From Rhodococcus opacus (GTDB lineage Bacteria; Actinomycetota; Actinomycetes; Mycobacteriales; Mycobacteriaceae), in the NCBI RefSeq assembly GCF_012396235.1, contig NZ_JAAXPA010000021.1, forward strand, positions 62,001 through 126,000: 64,000 bases of DNA, written 5' to 3'. Below are positions 1 to 8,064 of this stretch, piece by piece. Made by a program: the position numbers and the translations under genes. How positions within the stretch are numbered: position 1 is the first letter of the stretch; every line of letters starts with the position of its first letter. The notes beneath the pieces were generated by a model, which worked only from the letters and a program-made list of their open reading frames with translations, had not been told where the DNA came from and did not search any database.

Positions 1-18
1 GGGTGTCGAGTGAGACAT
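1..18 (-). CDS. Start of a gene downstream of fruK, probably the fructose PTS permease (fruA), cut by the window edge
   Basis: Only the first codons (M-S-L-D-T) are visible. The ATG at 18-16 is preceded on the minus strand by a good AGAAGGA ribosome binding site, and it lies 16 nt beyond the fruK stop in the same direction. In actinobacterial fru loci the order regulator, fruK, fruA is standard, so a fructose-specific PTS EII component is the expected product. That identity rests on context alone, because no domain is visible. Confidence 0.5.
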
Positions 19-34
19 GGTGTTTCCTTCTGGT

Positions 35-1015
35 TCAGGCCGGATCGGGGGCGGGGGAGATGAGGGCGGTGACAGTGACGGCGTCGATGTCGACGTGTTC
101 GGGGGTCGGCAGGGTGGTGCCGGGAAGGGCTGCCGCCGCGCTGCCGTAGGCGACGGCGGATCGGAGGCAGTCCGCGGGGGACGCGCCGGACATCTGCGCT
201 GCCAGGTAGCCAGCCAGCGACGAGTCGCCGGCGCCGACGGTGCTGCGGGCAACGATCGGTGGTGGCGTGGCCCACCAGGCGCCGGCCTCCGTCACGAGAA
301 CCGCACCCGCGGCACCGAGCGTGGCGAGGACGGCTTCGACCCCGCGGTCCACGAGTTGCCTGCCGGCATGGGCGGTGGCCGTCGGGTCCCCGCGCAGCGC
401 GGACTCCTCGAGCAACTGCCCGTCGGCGCCGGTGAGCTGAGCGAGTTCCTCGCTGTTCGGTTTCACGAGGTCGGGGGCGGCCGCGGGGAACCGTTCCGCG
501 AGCGCGAGCAGCGGGGCGTCCGACGTGTCGACGGCGACTCGGCATGGTGCCGAGCGGAGTGCCTCGACGAGCGTGGCGTACCAGTCGGTGGGAATGCCCG
601 GGGGAAGGGAACCGGACAGCACGACCCACTCGGCCCGGGACCCGCGTTCGATGATCTCCGACTGCAGATCGGCGAGGGACTCGGCCGACATGACGACGCC
701 GGGTTCGTTGACCTTGGTGGTGGTGCCGTCGGGTTCGGTGATGGTGATGTTGGTGCGCGCCGGACCGGACGTCGCCACGGTCACGTGCTCGATCCCGTGC
801 TCGGACAGGGCGGTGAGCAGGGGATCACCCTCGTTGCCCGGGAGTACCGCGACAGCGGCGACACCGGCCGACGTGAGCGCGCGGGCGACGTTGACGCCCT
901 TGCCTCCCGGGTCGCTGTGGGTGGCGGCCGCGCGCAGAACGGTTCCTCGTTCGAGGCGTCCCACCAGGTTGACGGTGCGGTCGATGCTCGGATTGGCGGT
1001 CAGCGTGACGATCAT
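35..1015 (-). CDS. fruK: 1-phosphofructokinase
   Basis: A PfkB-family sugar kinase of 326 residues that converts fructose 1-phosphate, made by the PTS on import, to fructose 1,6-bisphosphate. The start MIVTLTANPSIDRTV is the classic N-terminus of 1-phosphofructokinases. GGKGVNVARAL (substrate/Gly-rich motif) follows, and near the C-terminus VGAGDSSLAGYLA holds the catalytic Asp and anion hole. The ATG at 1015 overlaps the TGA of fruR by four bases (ATGA), showing translational coupling in a fruR-fruK-fruA operon. A longer in-frame N-terminus exists but is arginine-rich and lies inside fruR, so it was rejected. Confidence 0.95.
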   Translation of the reverse strand: MIVTLTANPSIDRTVNLVGRLERGTVLRAAATHSDPGGKGVNVARALTSAGVAAVAVLPGNEGDPLLTALSEHGIEHVTVATSGPARTNITITEPDGTTTKVNEPGVVMSAESLADLQSEIIERGSRAEWVVLSGSLPPGIPTDWYATLVEALRSAPCRVAVDTSDAPLLALAERFPAAAPDLVKPNSEELAQLTGADGQLLEESALRGDPTATAHAGRQLVDRGVEAVLATLGAAGAVLVTEAGAWWATPPPIVARSTVGAGDSSLAGYLAAQMSGASPADCLRSAVAYGSAAAALPGTTLPTPEHVDIDAVTVTALISPAPDPA

Positions 1016-1779
1016 GCGATCACCACCTCGATTCCCTGGTCGTGGAAGTGGGCTCGGTCTGCGGAACTGATGTCGGCGTCGGTGACGAGGATGTCGACGC
1101 TGTGGATGGGGGCGAAGCTCACGAGGTGTTCCCTCCCGACCTTCGACGAGTCGGCGACCACGACGACGTGGTTGGCGCACCGGACCATCGCGCGCTTGAC
1201 CGCGGCCTCCTCGGTGTCCGGGGTGGACAGGCCGTGGCCGACGCTGAGCGCGTTGGTGCCGATGAACGCGACGTCGACGCGGAGGACGTCGAGGATGCGC
1301 AGCGCCTCCTCGCCGACGGCGGCCTGCGTGATGCCGCGCACCCGGCCGCCCAGCATGTGGAGCGTCACCGAATTGAGTCCCGCGAGCCGGGCTGCGATCG
1401 GCACGGAGTTGGTGATCACGGTGAGGTCCAGATCGGACGGGAGTTCCGGGATGATGCGCCCCGTCGTGGTTCCCGCGTCGAACAGCACGCTGCCACCGGA
1501 CGGAGGCAGGTAGGCGGCGGCGCGCTTGGCGATCCGGTCCTTCTGCTCGGCGCGGGTGTGATCGCGCTCCGTCATGCCGGGCTCGGTGACGGTGAGGGAC
1601 CCCGCAGGCACCGCGCCGCCGTGCACGCGGCGGACGTGGCCGAGACGCTCGAGAAGAGCGAGGTCACGGCGCACGGTCTCGGTGGTGACGCCGAACGTGT
1701 CGGAGAGGTCCGCGACCGACATGCGTCCGCGCTGCGAGATCAGCGTGGTGACCGCTTGCTGGCGTTCTTCCGGATACAC
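1012..1779 (-). CDS. fruR: DeoR-family transcriptional regulator of the fructose PTS locus
   Basis: A DeoR-type regulator of about 255 residues. It has an N-terminal winged helix-turn-helix (YPEERQQA start, then ADLSDTFGVTTETVRRDLAL, the DeoR signature) and a C-terminal sugar-phosphate-isomerase-like sensor (DAGTTTGRI, then ITNSVPIA, then IGTNALSVGHGLSTPD). It is first in an operon with fruK and fruA and divergent from ptsI, so it most likely represses both in the absence of fructose 1-phosphate. I chose the GTG at 1779 because DeoR proteins normally begin at this YPEERQ motif. An ATG at 1842 would add 21 residues but has no visible ribosome binding site. Confidence 0.88.
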   Translation of the reverse strand: MYPEERQQAVTTLISQRGRMSVADLSDTFGVTTETVRRDLALLERLGHVRRVHGGAVPAGSLTVTEPGMTERDHTRAEQKDRIAKRAAAYLPPSGGSVLFDAGTTTGRIIPELPSDLDLTVITNSVPIAARLAGLNSVTLHMLGGRVRGITQAAVGEEALRILDVLRVDVAFIGTNALSVGHGLSTPDTEEAAVKRAMVRCANHVVVVADSSKVGREHLVSFAPIHSVDILVTDADISSADRAHFHDQGIEVVIA

Positions 1780-1883
1780 CGTGACCCCGTTCCTGTTCTC
1801 GTCGGTGAAGTGTTCGGTGATGTGATCCGTTATGGTCTGCATCACACGAAATGTTGTGTCATGTTGTTTTACGCCCGAGTGTG

Positions 1884-1911
1884 TTGACATGTCAAGAGTT
1901 GAGAGTAATCT
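1884..1911 (+). promoter_or_regulatory. ptsI promoter with a palindromic operator over the -35 element
   Basis: TTGACA (1884-1889), a 16-nt spacer and TAATCT (1906-1911) form a near-consensus promoter about 60 nt before the ptsI ATG. The -35 is half of a perfect 12-bp palindrome, TTGACATGTCAA (1884-1895), so the opposite strand also carries TTGACA facing fruR, with a possible TAAAAC -10 about 18 nt on. Two ATGTTGT copies exactly 10 bp apart (1851, 1861) lie on the fruR side. The palindrome or these repeats are the obvious candidates for FruR binding; that assignment is inference. Confidence 0.6.
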
Positions 1912-1976
1912 CCGTCACACAGTCGATTCGCATTTCCGACTGTGTGAAGACAGAACGAGCCGGCCAGGAGGACCCG

Positions 1977-3647
1977 ATGACCGAAGACCGTGAAATCGTG
2001 CGAGGTACGCCGGTGGTACCCGGCATTGCCTACGCGCCGGTGATCTGGCCGGCTCCGCGGCCGGAGGTCGCATCCGGATCGGCCCGGATCGACGAGGCGT
2101 CGCGGGACGCGGAGAAGGTCCGCTTCGAGGAAGCGGCCGCCGTCGTGTCAGGGCGACTCCGCGACCGCGCGGCGAGCGTCTCCGGGGCCGCGGCAGAGGT
2201 GCTGCAGGCGAACGCGGCGATGGCTGCCGACCGCGGCTGGCTCGGTGCCGCGCAGAAGCTGATCGCCGGTGGAGCCCCGGCCGAGGAAGCGGCGGCCGAA
2301 GCCACCGAGCAGTTCGCCACCCTGTTCACCAAGATGGGCGGGCTGATGGCCGAACGGGTGACCGACCTGCGCGACATCCGGGACCGTGTCGTGTCCGAAC
2401 TCCTCGGCCTGCCCGAACCCGGCATCCCCGTGCCCACGACACCGTCGATCCTGTGTGCCCAGGACCTCGCGCCCGCCGACACCGCCGGTCTCGATCCCGA
2501 ATTGATCGTCGGACTCGTGACCGTCCTCGGCGGCCCGACGAGCCACACCGCGATCATCTCGCGGCAGCTGGGCATACCGTGTGTGGTCGCGGTGCGTGAC
2601 CTCGAATCCGTCGTCGCGGGCACCCCCGTCCTCCTCGACGGGTCGGCGGGCGAACTCGTGGTCGAACCGGACCCCGTGGAGGCCCGTGCCGCCGTGGAAC
2701 ACGGCCGCGCCGAACGGATCCGCATCCAGTCGTGGGAAGGACCCGGCCGCACGAGCGACGGGCATTCCGTGTCGATTCTGGCCAACGTCCAGGACGGGGC
2801 CGGTGCGCGCTCGGCGGCCACGACCGCCGCCGAGGGCGTCGGACTGTTCCGCACCGAGTTGTGCTTCCTGGACCGCGATTCCGAGCCCGGTGTCGACGAG
2901 CAGGCCGAGATCTACGGAGAGGTGCTCGACGCGTTCGCCGGCCGGAAGGTGGTGATCCGGACCCTCGACGCGGGATCGGACAAGCCGCTGCGCTTCGCCA
3001 ACCACGCAGAAGAGGCGAACCCGGCGCTCGGGGTCCGCGGAATCCGGATCGCCGAACAGAACCCGGGAATCCTCAGCAGGCAACTCGACGCCGTCGCCGC
3101 CGCGGCGAAGCAGACACAGTCGCAGCCGTGGGTGATGGCGCCGATGATCTCGACTCCCGCCGAGGCCGAATCCTTCGCGGCGGAGGTCCGCGCCCGCGGA
3201 CTCGTGCCCGGCGTGATGGTCGAGGTACCGGCCGCCGCGCTTCTGGCCGACCGCCTCCTGCGCCACGTCGACTTCCTGTCCATCGGCACGAACGACCTCG
3301 CGCAGTACACGATGGCCGCCGACCGGATGTCCTCCGACCTGGCATCGCTCACCGATCCCTGGCAACCGGCGGTCCTCGCGCTCGTCGCCCGCACGGCCGA
3401 GGCGGGCATCGCGGCGGGCAAACCGGTCGGCGTCTGCGGCGAGGCGGCCGCCGACCCGCTACTCGCCTGCGTGCTGATCGGACTCGGGGTCACGTCGCTG
3501 TCCTGCGCCGGTGCCGCCGTGTCCGGTGTCGGGGCGAAGGTGGGATCGGTCTCGCTGGACGACTGCCGTCGTGCCGCCGAGGACGTGCTCGCCACGAGTG
3601 ATCCGGCGGAGGCGCGGACCGCGGCGGTACGGGTGCTGGGCGCGTAG
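1977..3647 (+). CDS. ptsI: Phosphoenolpyruvate-protein phosphotransferase (PTS enzyme I)
   Basis: Enzyme I takes phosphate from PEP and passes it to HPr, driving sugar import through the PTS; it is cytoplasmic. The 556 residues match the family length. The phospho-histidine site GGPTSHTAIISRQLG places the active His at residue 190. The C-terminal PEP-binding barrel shows GLFRTELCFL, VMVEVPAAALLA, SIGTNDLAQYTMAADR and the catalytic Cys motif GVCGEAAADP. The ATG at 1977 has a strong AGGAGG site five bases upstream; upstream in-frame codons lie in the promoter region. It diverges from fruR, fruK and fruA, which supplies the matching fructose-specific parts. Confidence 0.96.
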   Translation: MTEDREIVRGTPVVPGIAYAPVIWPAPRPEVASGSARIDEASRDAEKVRFEEAAAVVSGRLRDRAASVSGAAAEVLQANAAMAADRGWLGAAQKLIAGGAPAEEAAAEATEQFATLFTKMGGLMAERVTDLRDIRDRVVSELLGLPEPGIPVPTTPSILCAQDLAPADTAGLDPELIVGLVTVLGGPTSHTAIISRQLGIPCVVAVRDLESVVAGTPVLLDGSAGELVVEPDPVEARAAVEHGRAERIRIQSWEGPGRTSDGHSVSILANVQDGAGARSAATTAAEGVGLFRTELCFLDRDSEPGVDEQAEIYGEVLDAFAGRKVVIRTLDAGSDKPLRFANHAEEANPALGVRGIRIAEQNPGILSRQLDAVAAAAKQTQSQPWVMAPMISTPAEAESFAAEVRARGLVPGVMVEVPAAALLADRLLRHVDFLSIGTNDLAQYTMAADRMSSDLASLTDPWQPAVLALVARTAEAGIAAGKPVGVCGEAAADPLLACVLIGLGVTSLSCAGAAVSGVGAKVGSVSLDDCRRAAEDVLATSDPAEARTAAVRVLGA

Positions 3648-3716
3648 TCCCGGTTTGCCGCGGGATCCGGTCCCGAAGACGCGAAACTCCCAGATCGTGC
3701 CTACTATTGGCGAACT

Positions 3717-5045
3717 GTGACGAAAAGAGAAACCGACGCCCCCGACGGTCCGGCCGGCGGCTCTGCCGGCCCGTCCACCCCCACGCGGGCGTTCGGGTGG
3801 ACGATGCACGGCGACGGCAGGCGGATCGGTGAGGGTGAGGTGGTCGCTCCCGGCGAGCGCCTCACCTGGCCGCGCACGGTCGGAATCGGGATGCAGCACG
3901 TCATCGCGATGTTCGGCGCCACCCTCCTGGTGCCGACCATCACCGGGTTTCCGGTCACTACGACACTGCTGTTCTCGGGTATCGGTACGGCCCTGTTCCT
4001 GATCATCACCCGCGGCCGCATCCCCAGCTATCTCGGTTCGTCGTTCGCGTTCATCGCGCCGCTGACGGCGTCGCAGAGTTCGGGTCCCGCCGCGCAACTC
4101 GGCGGCGTCGCCGCCGCGGGTCTGTTGCTGCTCGTGGTGGGCATCGCGGTGAAGCTGGCCGGATCGCGGGTCATCGACGCCGTCATGCCACCCGTCGTCA
4201 CCGGCGCCGTGGTCGCCCTGATCGGGCTCAATCTCGCACCCACCGCGGTGGATTCGTTCGAATCGCAACCGCTGATCGCCGGGGTGACCCTGCTGGCGAT
4301 CCTGCTCGTGACAGTGCTCGGTCCGGGACTGCTGGGCCGTCTCGGAATCCTCGTCGGTGTCGTCGTCGGCTGGGTGTTCGCCGCCGTGATCGGCGGGCTC
4401 GCCGAGGAGCGGGTCACAGCGCTGCGGGAGGCGGCCTGGTTCGGTGTGCCCGAATTACGGGGGCCGACGTTCGAATGGTCCGTGATCGCACTGACCCTGC
4501 CGGTGGTCATCGTCCTGATCGCCGAGAACGTCGGCCACGTCAAGGCGGTGTCGGCCATGACGGGTCGGTCGCTCGACGACGTCGCCGGTGACGCCCTCGT
4601 CGCGGACGGACTGGCCACCACCCTCGCCGGATTCGGGGGCGGCTCCGGGACCACCACGTACGCCGAGAACATCGGAGTCATGGCCGCGACGCGGGTCTAT
4701 TCCACCGCCGCCTACTGGGTCGCGGCCGCCACCGCCGTGGTCCTCGCGTTCTCACCGAAGTTCGGTGCCCTCGTGTTCACCGTGCCGAACGGTGTCATCG
4801 GCGGCGCCACCCTCGTGCTGTACGGACTGATCGGTGTCCTCGGTGTGCGCATCTGGATGGACGCCGAGGTGGATTTCACCGACCCCGTGAACCTCACCGT
4901 GGTCGCCGCGGCGCTCGTCGCCGGCATCGGCGACCTGACGCTGACGATCGGATCCGTGGAACTCGGTGGCATCGCGTGGGGTTCGGTGGGCATCCTCGTC
5001 GCCTACCCGGTGATGCGCTCGCTCGCGCGGTTCCGCAAGCCCTGA
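3717..5045 (+). CDS. uraA: Uracil/xanthine permease (NCS2 family)
   Basis: A 442-residue inner-membrane nucleobase:proton symporter of the NCS2 family. After a charged N-terminal tail of about 45 residues comes a multi-span hydrophobic core with family motifs: PSYLGSSFAFI near residue 105, LIAENVGHVKAV near 262 (the acidic residue that contacts the base) and GGGSGTTTYAENIGVMAATR near 305. The spacing resembles UraA-type transporters, so uracil is the most likely substrate, with xanthine as the alternative. The GTG start has no ribosome binding site, but a TACTAT -10 lies nine bases before it, so the message is probably leaderless. Confidence 0.9.
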   Translation: MTKRETDAPDGPAGGSAGPSTPTRAFGWTMHGDGRRIGEGEVVAPGERLTWPRTVGIGMQHVIAMFGATLLVPTITGFPVTTTLLFSGIGTALFLIITRGRIPSYLGSSFAFIAPLTASQSSGPAAQLGGVAAAGLLLLVVGIAVKLAGSRVIDAVMPPVVTGAVVALIGLNLAPTAVDSFESQPLIAGVTLLAILLVTVLGPGLLGRLGILVGVVVGWVFAAVIGGLAEERVTALREAAWFGVPELRGPTFEWSVIALTLPVVIVLIAENVGHVKAVSAMTGRSLDDVAGDALVADGLATTLAGFGGGSGTTTYAENIGVMAATRVYSTAAYWVAAATAVVLAFSPKFGALVFTVPNGVIGGATLVLYGLIGVLGVRIWMDAEVDFTDPVNLTVVAAALVAGIGDLTLTIGSVELGGIAWGSVGILVAYPVMRSLARFRKP

Positions 5046-5048
5046 GAC

Positions 5049-5067
5049 CGTGACCGGATGGGTCACG
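5049..5067. terminator. Small hairpin after the uracil permease
   Basis: CGTGACC and GGTCACG form a 7-bp perfect stem with a 5-nt loop, just after the stop of the permease. There is no U-tract, as is common in actinobacteria. It may terminate or protect the permease transcript. Confidence 0.35.
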
Positions 5068-5156
5068 AATCCCGATCACCTGGGTCATTCACCACGTAGT
5101 TCCTCGCCTCTACCGTCGAACGAGACGTACCCAGATAGTTGATACGAGGAGTCGGC

Positions 5157-6299
5157 GTGGAGCGCACCCTGTTCGAACCGGAGCATGAACTGTTCCGGGA
5201 GTCGTACCGCAAGTTTCTCGCACAGCACGCCGAGCCGAACCACGCCACGTGGGAAGAGCAGAACATCGTCGACCGCAGCCTGTGGGTCGAGGCCGGCAAG
5301 CAGGGCTTCCTCGGCATGGCCGTGCCGGAGGAATTCGGTGGCGGCGGCGTGCGCGACTTCCGGTACAACGCGATCGTCACCGAGGAGACCACCCGGGGCG
5401 GGTACAGCGGCATCGGCTTCACCCTGCACAACGACGTCGTCGCGCCCTACCTGCTCGAACTGAGCAACGAGGAGCAGAAGCAGCGCTGGCTGCCCGGCTT
5501 CGCGTCGGGTGAACTGATCACAGCCATCGCGATGACCGAGCCGGGCACCGGCAGCGACCTGCAGGGCATCAAGACCCGCGCCGTGCGCGACGGCGACGAC
5601 TGGGTCCTCAACGGTTCGAAGACCTTCATCACGAACGGCATCAACGCCGACCTCGTAATCGTCGTCGCGTGTACCGATCCCGACAAGGGGGCGCAGGGAT
5701 TCAGCCTCCTGGTCGTCGAACGGGACATGCCGGGCTTCGAACGCGGCCGCAACCTCGACAAGATCGGTATGAAGGCGCAGGACACCGCGGAACTCAGCTT
5801 CACCGATGTCCGCGTTCCCGCCGCCAACCTCCTCGGCGAGGAGGGGATGGGCTTCCTCTACCTGATGAAGAACCTTCCCCAGGAGCGGCTGTCGATCGCC
5901 GTGGTGGCCGCGGCCGCAATGGAATCGGCACTGGACATGACGATCCAGTACTGCCGCGACCGGAAGGCTTTCGGCAAGTCGATCGGCAGCTTCCAGAACA
6001 CCCGTTTCGTGCTCGCCGAACTCGCCACCGAGGCAACGGCCGTCCGAGTCCTCGTCGACAAGTTCATCGAACTGCTCAACGACGAGAAGCTGTCGGTGCA
6101 GGAAGCGGCGATGGCCAAGTGGTGGACCACCGAGGCGCAGGTCCGGCTGATCGACCGGTGCCTGCAGCTGCACGGCGGCTACGGATACATGAAGGAGTAC
6201 CCGATCGCCAAGGCGTACATGGATTCTCGTGTCCAGACCATCTACGGCGGTACCACCGAGATCATGAAGGAAATCATCGGTCGCGGCCTCAATCTCTGA
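5157..6299 (+). CDS. Acyl-CoA dehydrogenase
   Basis: A FAD-dependent acyl-CoA dehydrogenase of 380 residues that introduces the alpha-beta double bond in an acyl-CoA thioester. Visible family features are the N-terminal helical domain, the FAD/substrate beta-domain motif AMTEPGTGSDLQGI (Thr-Glu-Pro-Gly), the middle-domain GFxRGRNLDKIGMKAQDTAE stretch, QLHGGYGYMKEYPI, and the C-terminal YGGTTEIMKEIIGRGL with the catalytic Glu position. I chose the GTG at 5157 because GAGGAG lies five bases upstream. It stands alone between the permease and the large terminator before lexA, so the exact acyl substrate cannot be told. Confidence 0.93.
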   Translation: MERTLFEPEHELFRESYRKFLAQHAEPNHATWEEQNIVDRSLWVEAGKQGFLGMAVPEEFGGGGVRDFRYNAIVTEETTRGGYSGIGFTLHNDVVAPYLLELSNEEQKQRWLPGFASGELITAIAMTEPGTGSDLQGIKTRAVRDGDDWVLNGSKTFITNGINADLVIVVACTDPDKGAQGFSLLVVERDMPGFERGRNLDKIGMKAQDTAELSFTDVRVPAANLLGEEGMGFLYLMKNLPQERLSIAVVAAAAMESALDMTIQYCRDRKAFGKSIGSFQNTRFVLAELATEATAVRVLVDKFIELLNDEKLSVQEAAMAKWWTTEAQVRLIDRCLQLHGGYGYMKEYPIAKAYMDSRVQTIYGGTTEIMKEIIGRGLNL

Positions 6300-6330
6300 C
6301 GAGGCACGGCCTGCGTATCCGGGGTGGATG

Positions 6331-6370
6331 CGAGGAGGGCCCCACGGCGATCGCCGTGGGGCCCTCCTCG
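6331..6370. terminator. Perfect 40-bp palindrome, bidirectional terminator
   Basis: Twenty bases followed immediately by their exact reverse complement (left arm starts CGAGGAGGGCCCCACGG) sit between the convergent acyl-CoA dehydrogenase and lexA genes, 31 bases after one stop and 8 before the other. The central bases (GCGATCGC) would form the loop. A symmetric GC-rich stem at a convergent junction is best explained as a shared terminator. Confidence 0.85.
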
Positions 6371-6378
6371 TGCCGGGA

Positions 6379-7110
6379 CTAGATCTTGCGCATGACCGTG
6401 ACGACCTTGCCCAGAACGACCGCGTCGTTGCCGGGGATCGGATCGAACAGCGGATTGTGCGGCATCAGCCACACCTCGTTCTCGGTGCGCTTGAACGTCT
6501 TGACGGTGGCTTCGCCGTCGATCATCGCTGCCACGATGTCTCCGTTCTCCGCCACGTTCTGCTGACGGACCACCACCCAGTCGCCGTCGCAGATCGCGGC
6601 ATCGATCATCGATTCGCCGACGACCTTGAGCAGGAACAGCGAGCCCTGGCCCACCAGTTCGCGGGGAAGCGGGAAGACGTCCTCCACTGCTTCCTCGGCG
6701 AGGATCGGGCCACCGGCCGCGATCCGGCCGAGGACCGGGACGAACGTGGGTTCCGGCAGGGGTGCGCCGTCGGCGCCGGACTTGACCGCGGCCAACCCGA
6801 CGGCGGCGCTCGCGTTCGCGGCGGCTCCCGCCGCCACCTCGTCGAGGCCGCGCACGTCCACGGCGCGCGGACGATTGGGATCCCGGCGGAGGAAGCCCTT
6901 CCGCTCCAGCGTGCGCAGCTGATGAGCGACGGACGACGTGGAGGTGAGCCCCACGGCGTCGCCGATCTCGCGGATGCTCGGCGGATATCCGCGCTCGTTC
7001 ACGGACGTGCGAATCACCTCGAGGACACGGCGCTGCCGGTCGGTCAACCCGGCGGCGGAGCCACCGCTCACACGTGGAGTCGAACCGTCGGTCGAGCTGT
7101 CGTCCTTCAT
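6379..7110 (-). CDS. lexA: LexA repressor of the SOS response
   Basis: A 243-residue SOS repressor that self-cleaves when stimulated by RecA filaments. The N-terminal winged helix (residues about 22-80, [16 protein letters not shown], then [20 protein letters not shown]) binds DNA. A low-complexity Ala-rich linker follows, then the peptidase domain with the cleavage site Ala132-Gly133 (GRIAAGGPI), nucleophile Ser167 (GESM) and general-base Lys204 (ATVKTFKR). All catalytic elements are intact. The ATG at 7110 fits known actinobacterial LexA N-termini; an ATG at 7158 would add 16 basic residues. The promoter overlaps an SOS box, so it is autorepressed. Confidence 0.97.
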   Translation of the reverse strand: MKDDSSTDGSTPRVSGGSAAGLTDRQRRVLEVIRTSVNERGYPPSIREIGDAVGLTSTSSVAHQLRTLERKGFLRRDPNRPRAVDVRGLDEVAAGAAANASAAVGLAAVKSGADGAPLPEPTFVPVLGRIAAGGPILAEEAVEDVFPLPRELVGQGSLFLLKVVGESMIDAAICDGDWVVVRQQNVAENGDIVAAMIDGEATVKTFKRTENEVWLMPHNPLFDPIPGNDAVVLGKVVTVMRKI

Positions 7111-7182
7111 GGCGAGGTGCCTCCGTCTGTATGTGGATCTTCTCGGTATGGGTCGCATGTGACTGCTGTGCCGCGTGACACG

Positions 7183-7211
7183 AATCTATCCCGCTTTCCT
7201 CGGAGTTTCAA
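7183..7211 (-). promoter_or_regulatory. lexA promoter overlapping an SOS box
   Basis: On the minus strand, TTGAAA (7211-7206), a 17-nt spacer and TAGATT (7188-7183) form a good sigma70-type promoter about 66 nt upstream of the lexA ATG. Its -35 hexamer shares bases with the LexA box at 7208-7223, which explains autorepression. Confidence 0.6.
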
Positions 7212-7223
7212 ACATCTGTTCGA
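7208..7223. promoter_or_regulatory. LexA-binding site (SOS box) at the lexA promoter
   Basis: TCAAACATCTGTTCGA differs at one position from the actinobacterial SOS consensus TCGAAC-N4-GTTCGA. It overlaps the lexA -35 element. Confidence 0.8.
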
Positions 7224-7270
7224 CACGTGTCGCGAGAAGTAGAGACATTGTCGGAGGGTCGTGGTAGAAA

Positions 7271-7302
7271 TCGAACATGTGTTCTTTCGAACGCGTGATC
7301 GA
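7271..7302. promoter_or_regulatory. Two abutting SOS boxes upstream of the LysM SOS gene
   Basis: TCGAACATGTGTTCTT (7271-7286) and TCGAACGCGTGATCGA (7287-7302) lie end to end with no gap. The first has a perfect left half and two mismatches on the right; the second has one mismatch. They lie about 85-115 nt before the LysM gene start and probably place it under LexA control, possibly cooperatively with the lexA-proximal box. Confidence 0.65.
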
Positions 7303-7386
7303 ACACCCGGAGCGATCGGACGCCGACCGGGTCGGTAGCGGATACGACAACGGATCTGACAACGGATACGAGCAGCGGAGGTACCG

Positions 7387-7884
7387 ATGAGCAACGCAGT
7401 TCTCCATCGGCAGGCAGTGCTGAACCGGCAGGCCCTCGAACGGGGTGTCATCCGTTCCGGCGCCGCACGGTCGTACCGGACCGAGCCGCGCCGCCGGCGC
7501 ACCGACGGCGAGCTGCGGCGTCCCTCGTCCGGTGCCGTCGCGTACCGGCCCACCCACACCGGTGTCTCCCGTGCCGATCACGCGCGCGGGGCGAACGACG
7601 TCGGCTGGCGGATGGTGCTCGCGAGTGTCGTGATCACGGCGGGTGTGCTGTGCGGGCTCGTCGGGGTGGCTCAGCTGGCCACCACCGACGGTGTGAGTAA
7701 CTCGGCGGCCACGGAGGTCGTGCAGGTGCAGCAGGGGGAGAGCCTGGCAGCGCTCGCGGCCCGGATCTCCCCGGAATTGCCGGTGGCGCAGGTGGTCGAG
7801 CGGATCATGGAGCTGAACGCCATGTCCAATTCGGCGCTCCACCCGGGCCAGAGTCTGATCGTCCCGTCGTCCTCTACCCGGTGA
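7387..7884 (+). CDS. SOS-induced membrane protein with LysM domain (ChiZ/DivS-like division inhibitor)
   Basis: A 165-residue protein. It has an Arg-rich cytoplasmic N-terminus (1-70), one transmembrane segment (about 76-98, MVLASVVITAGVLCGLVGVA) and an extracytoplasmic LysM peptidoglycan-binding domain (about 108-160: VVQVQQGESLAALAARI, then LHPGQSLIVP). The position divergent from lexA and upstream of nrdR matches the M. tuberculosis Rv2719c (ChiZ) locus and corynebacterial DivS, which delay division after DNA damage. The two SOS boxes upstream support induction by damage. Homology is inferred from architecture and context, since these proteins diverge strongly in sequence. The ATG has GGAGG seven bases upstream. 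Confidence 0.85.
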   Translation: MSNAVLHRQAVLNRQALERGVIRSGAARSYRTEPRRRRTDGELRRPSSGAVAYRPTHTGVSRADHARGANDVGWRMVLASVVITAGVLCGLVGVAQLATTDGVSNSAATEVVQVQQGESLAALAARISPELPVAQVVERIMELNAMSNSALHPGQSLIVPSSSTR

Positions 7885-8064
7885 CGGGGGTGGCTCTGCA
7901 TGTCTGTCCCATCGGGCGGCCGAGTAGTCTCGGATGCTGTCAGTCCCACCACTTCGTGTGGTCGCGTCGAGATCGTGCATCCGCTGCGTGAATCCGTTTT
8001 CGTCGGTTCGCCATCGGGGGAGGCGAACAGTTGCGGCCACGACGGCTACAACGAAGGAATCGCC

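Noticed and set aside
17-1513. Long plus-strand frame opposite fruK and fruR
   Set aside because: Gly/Arg/Asp-rich with no motif; it is the antisense shadow of two well-supported genes in high-GC DNA.
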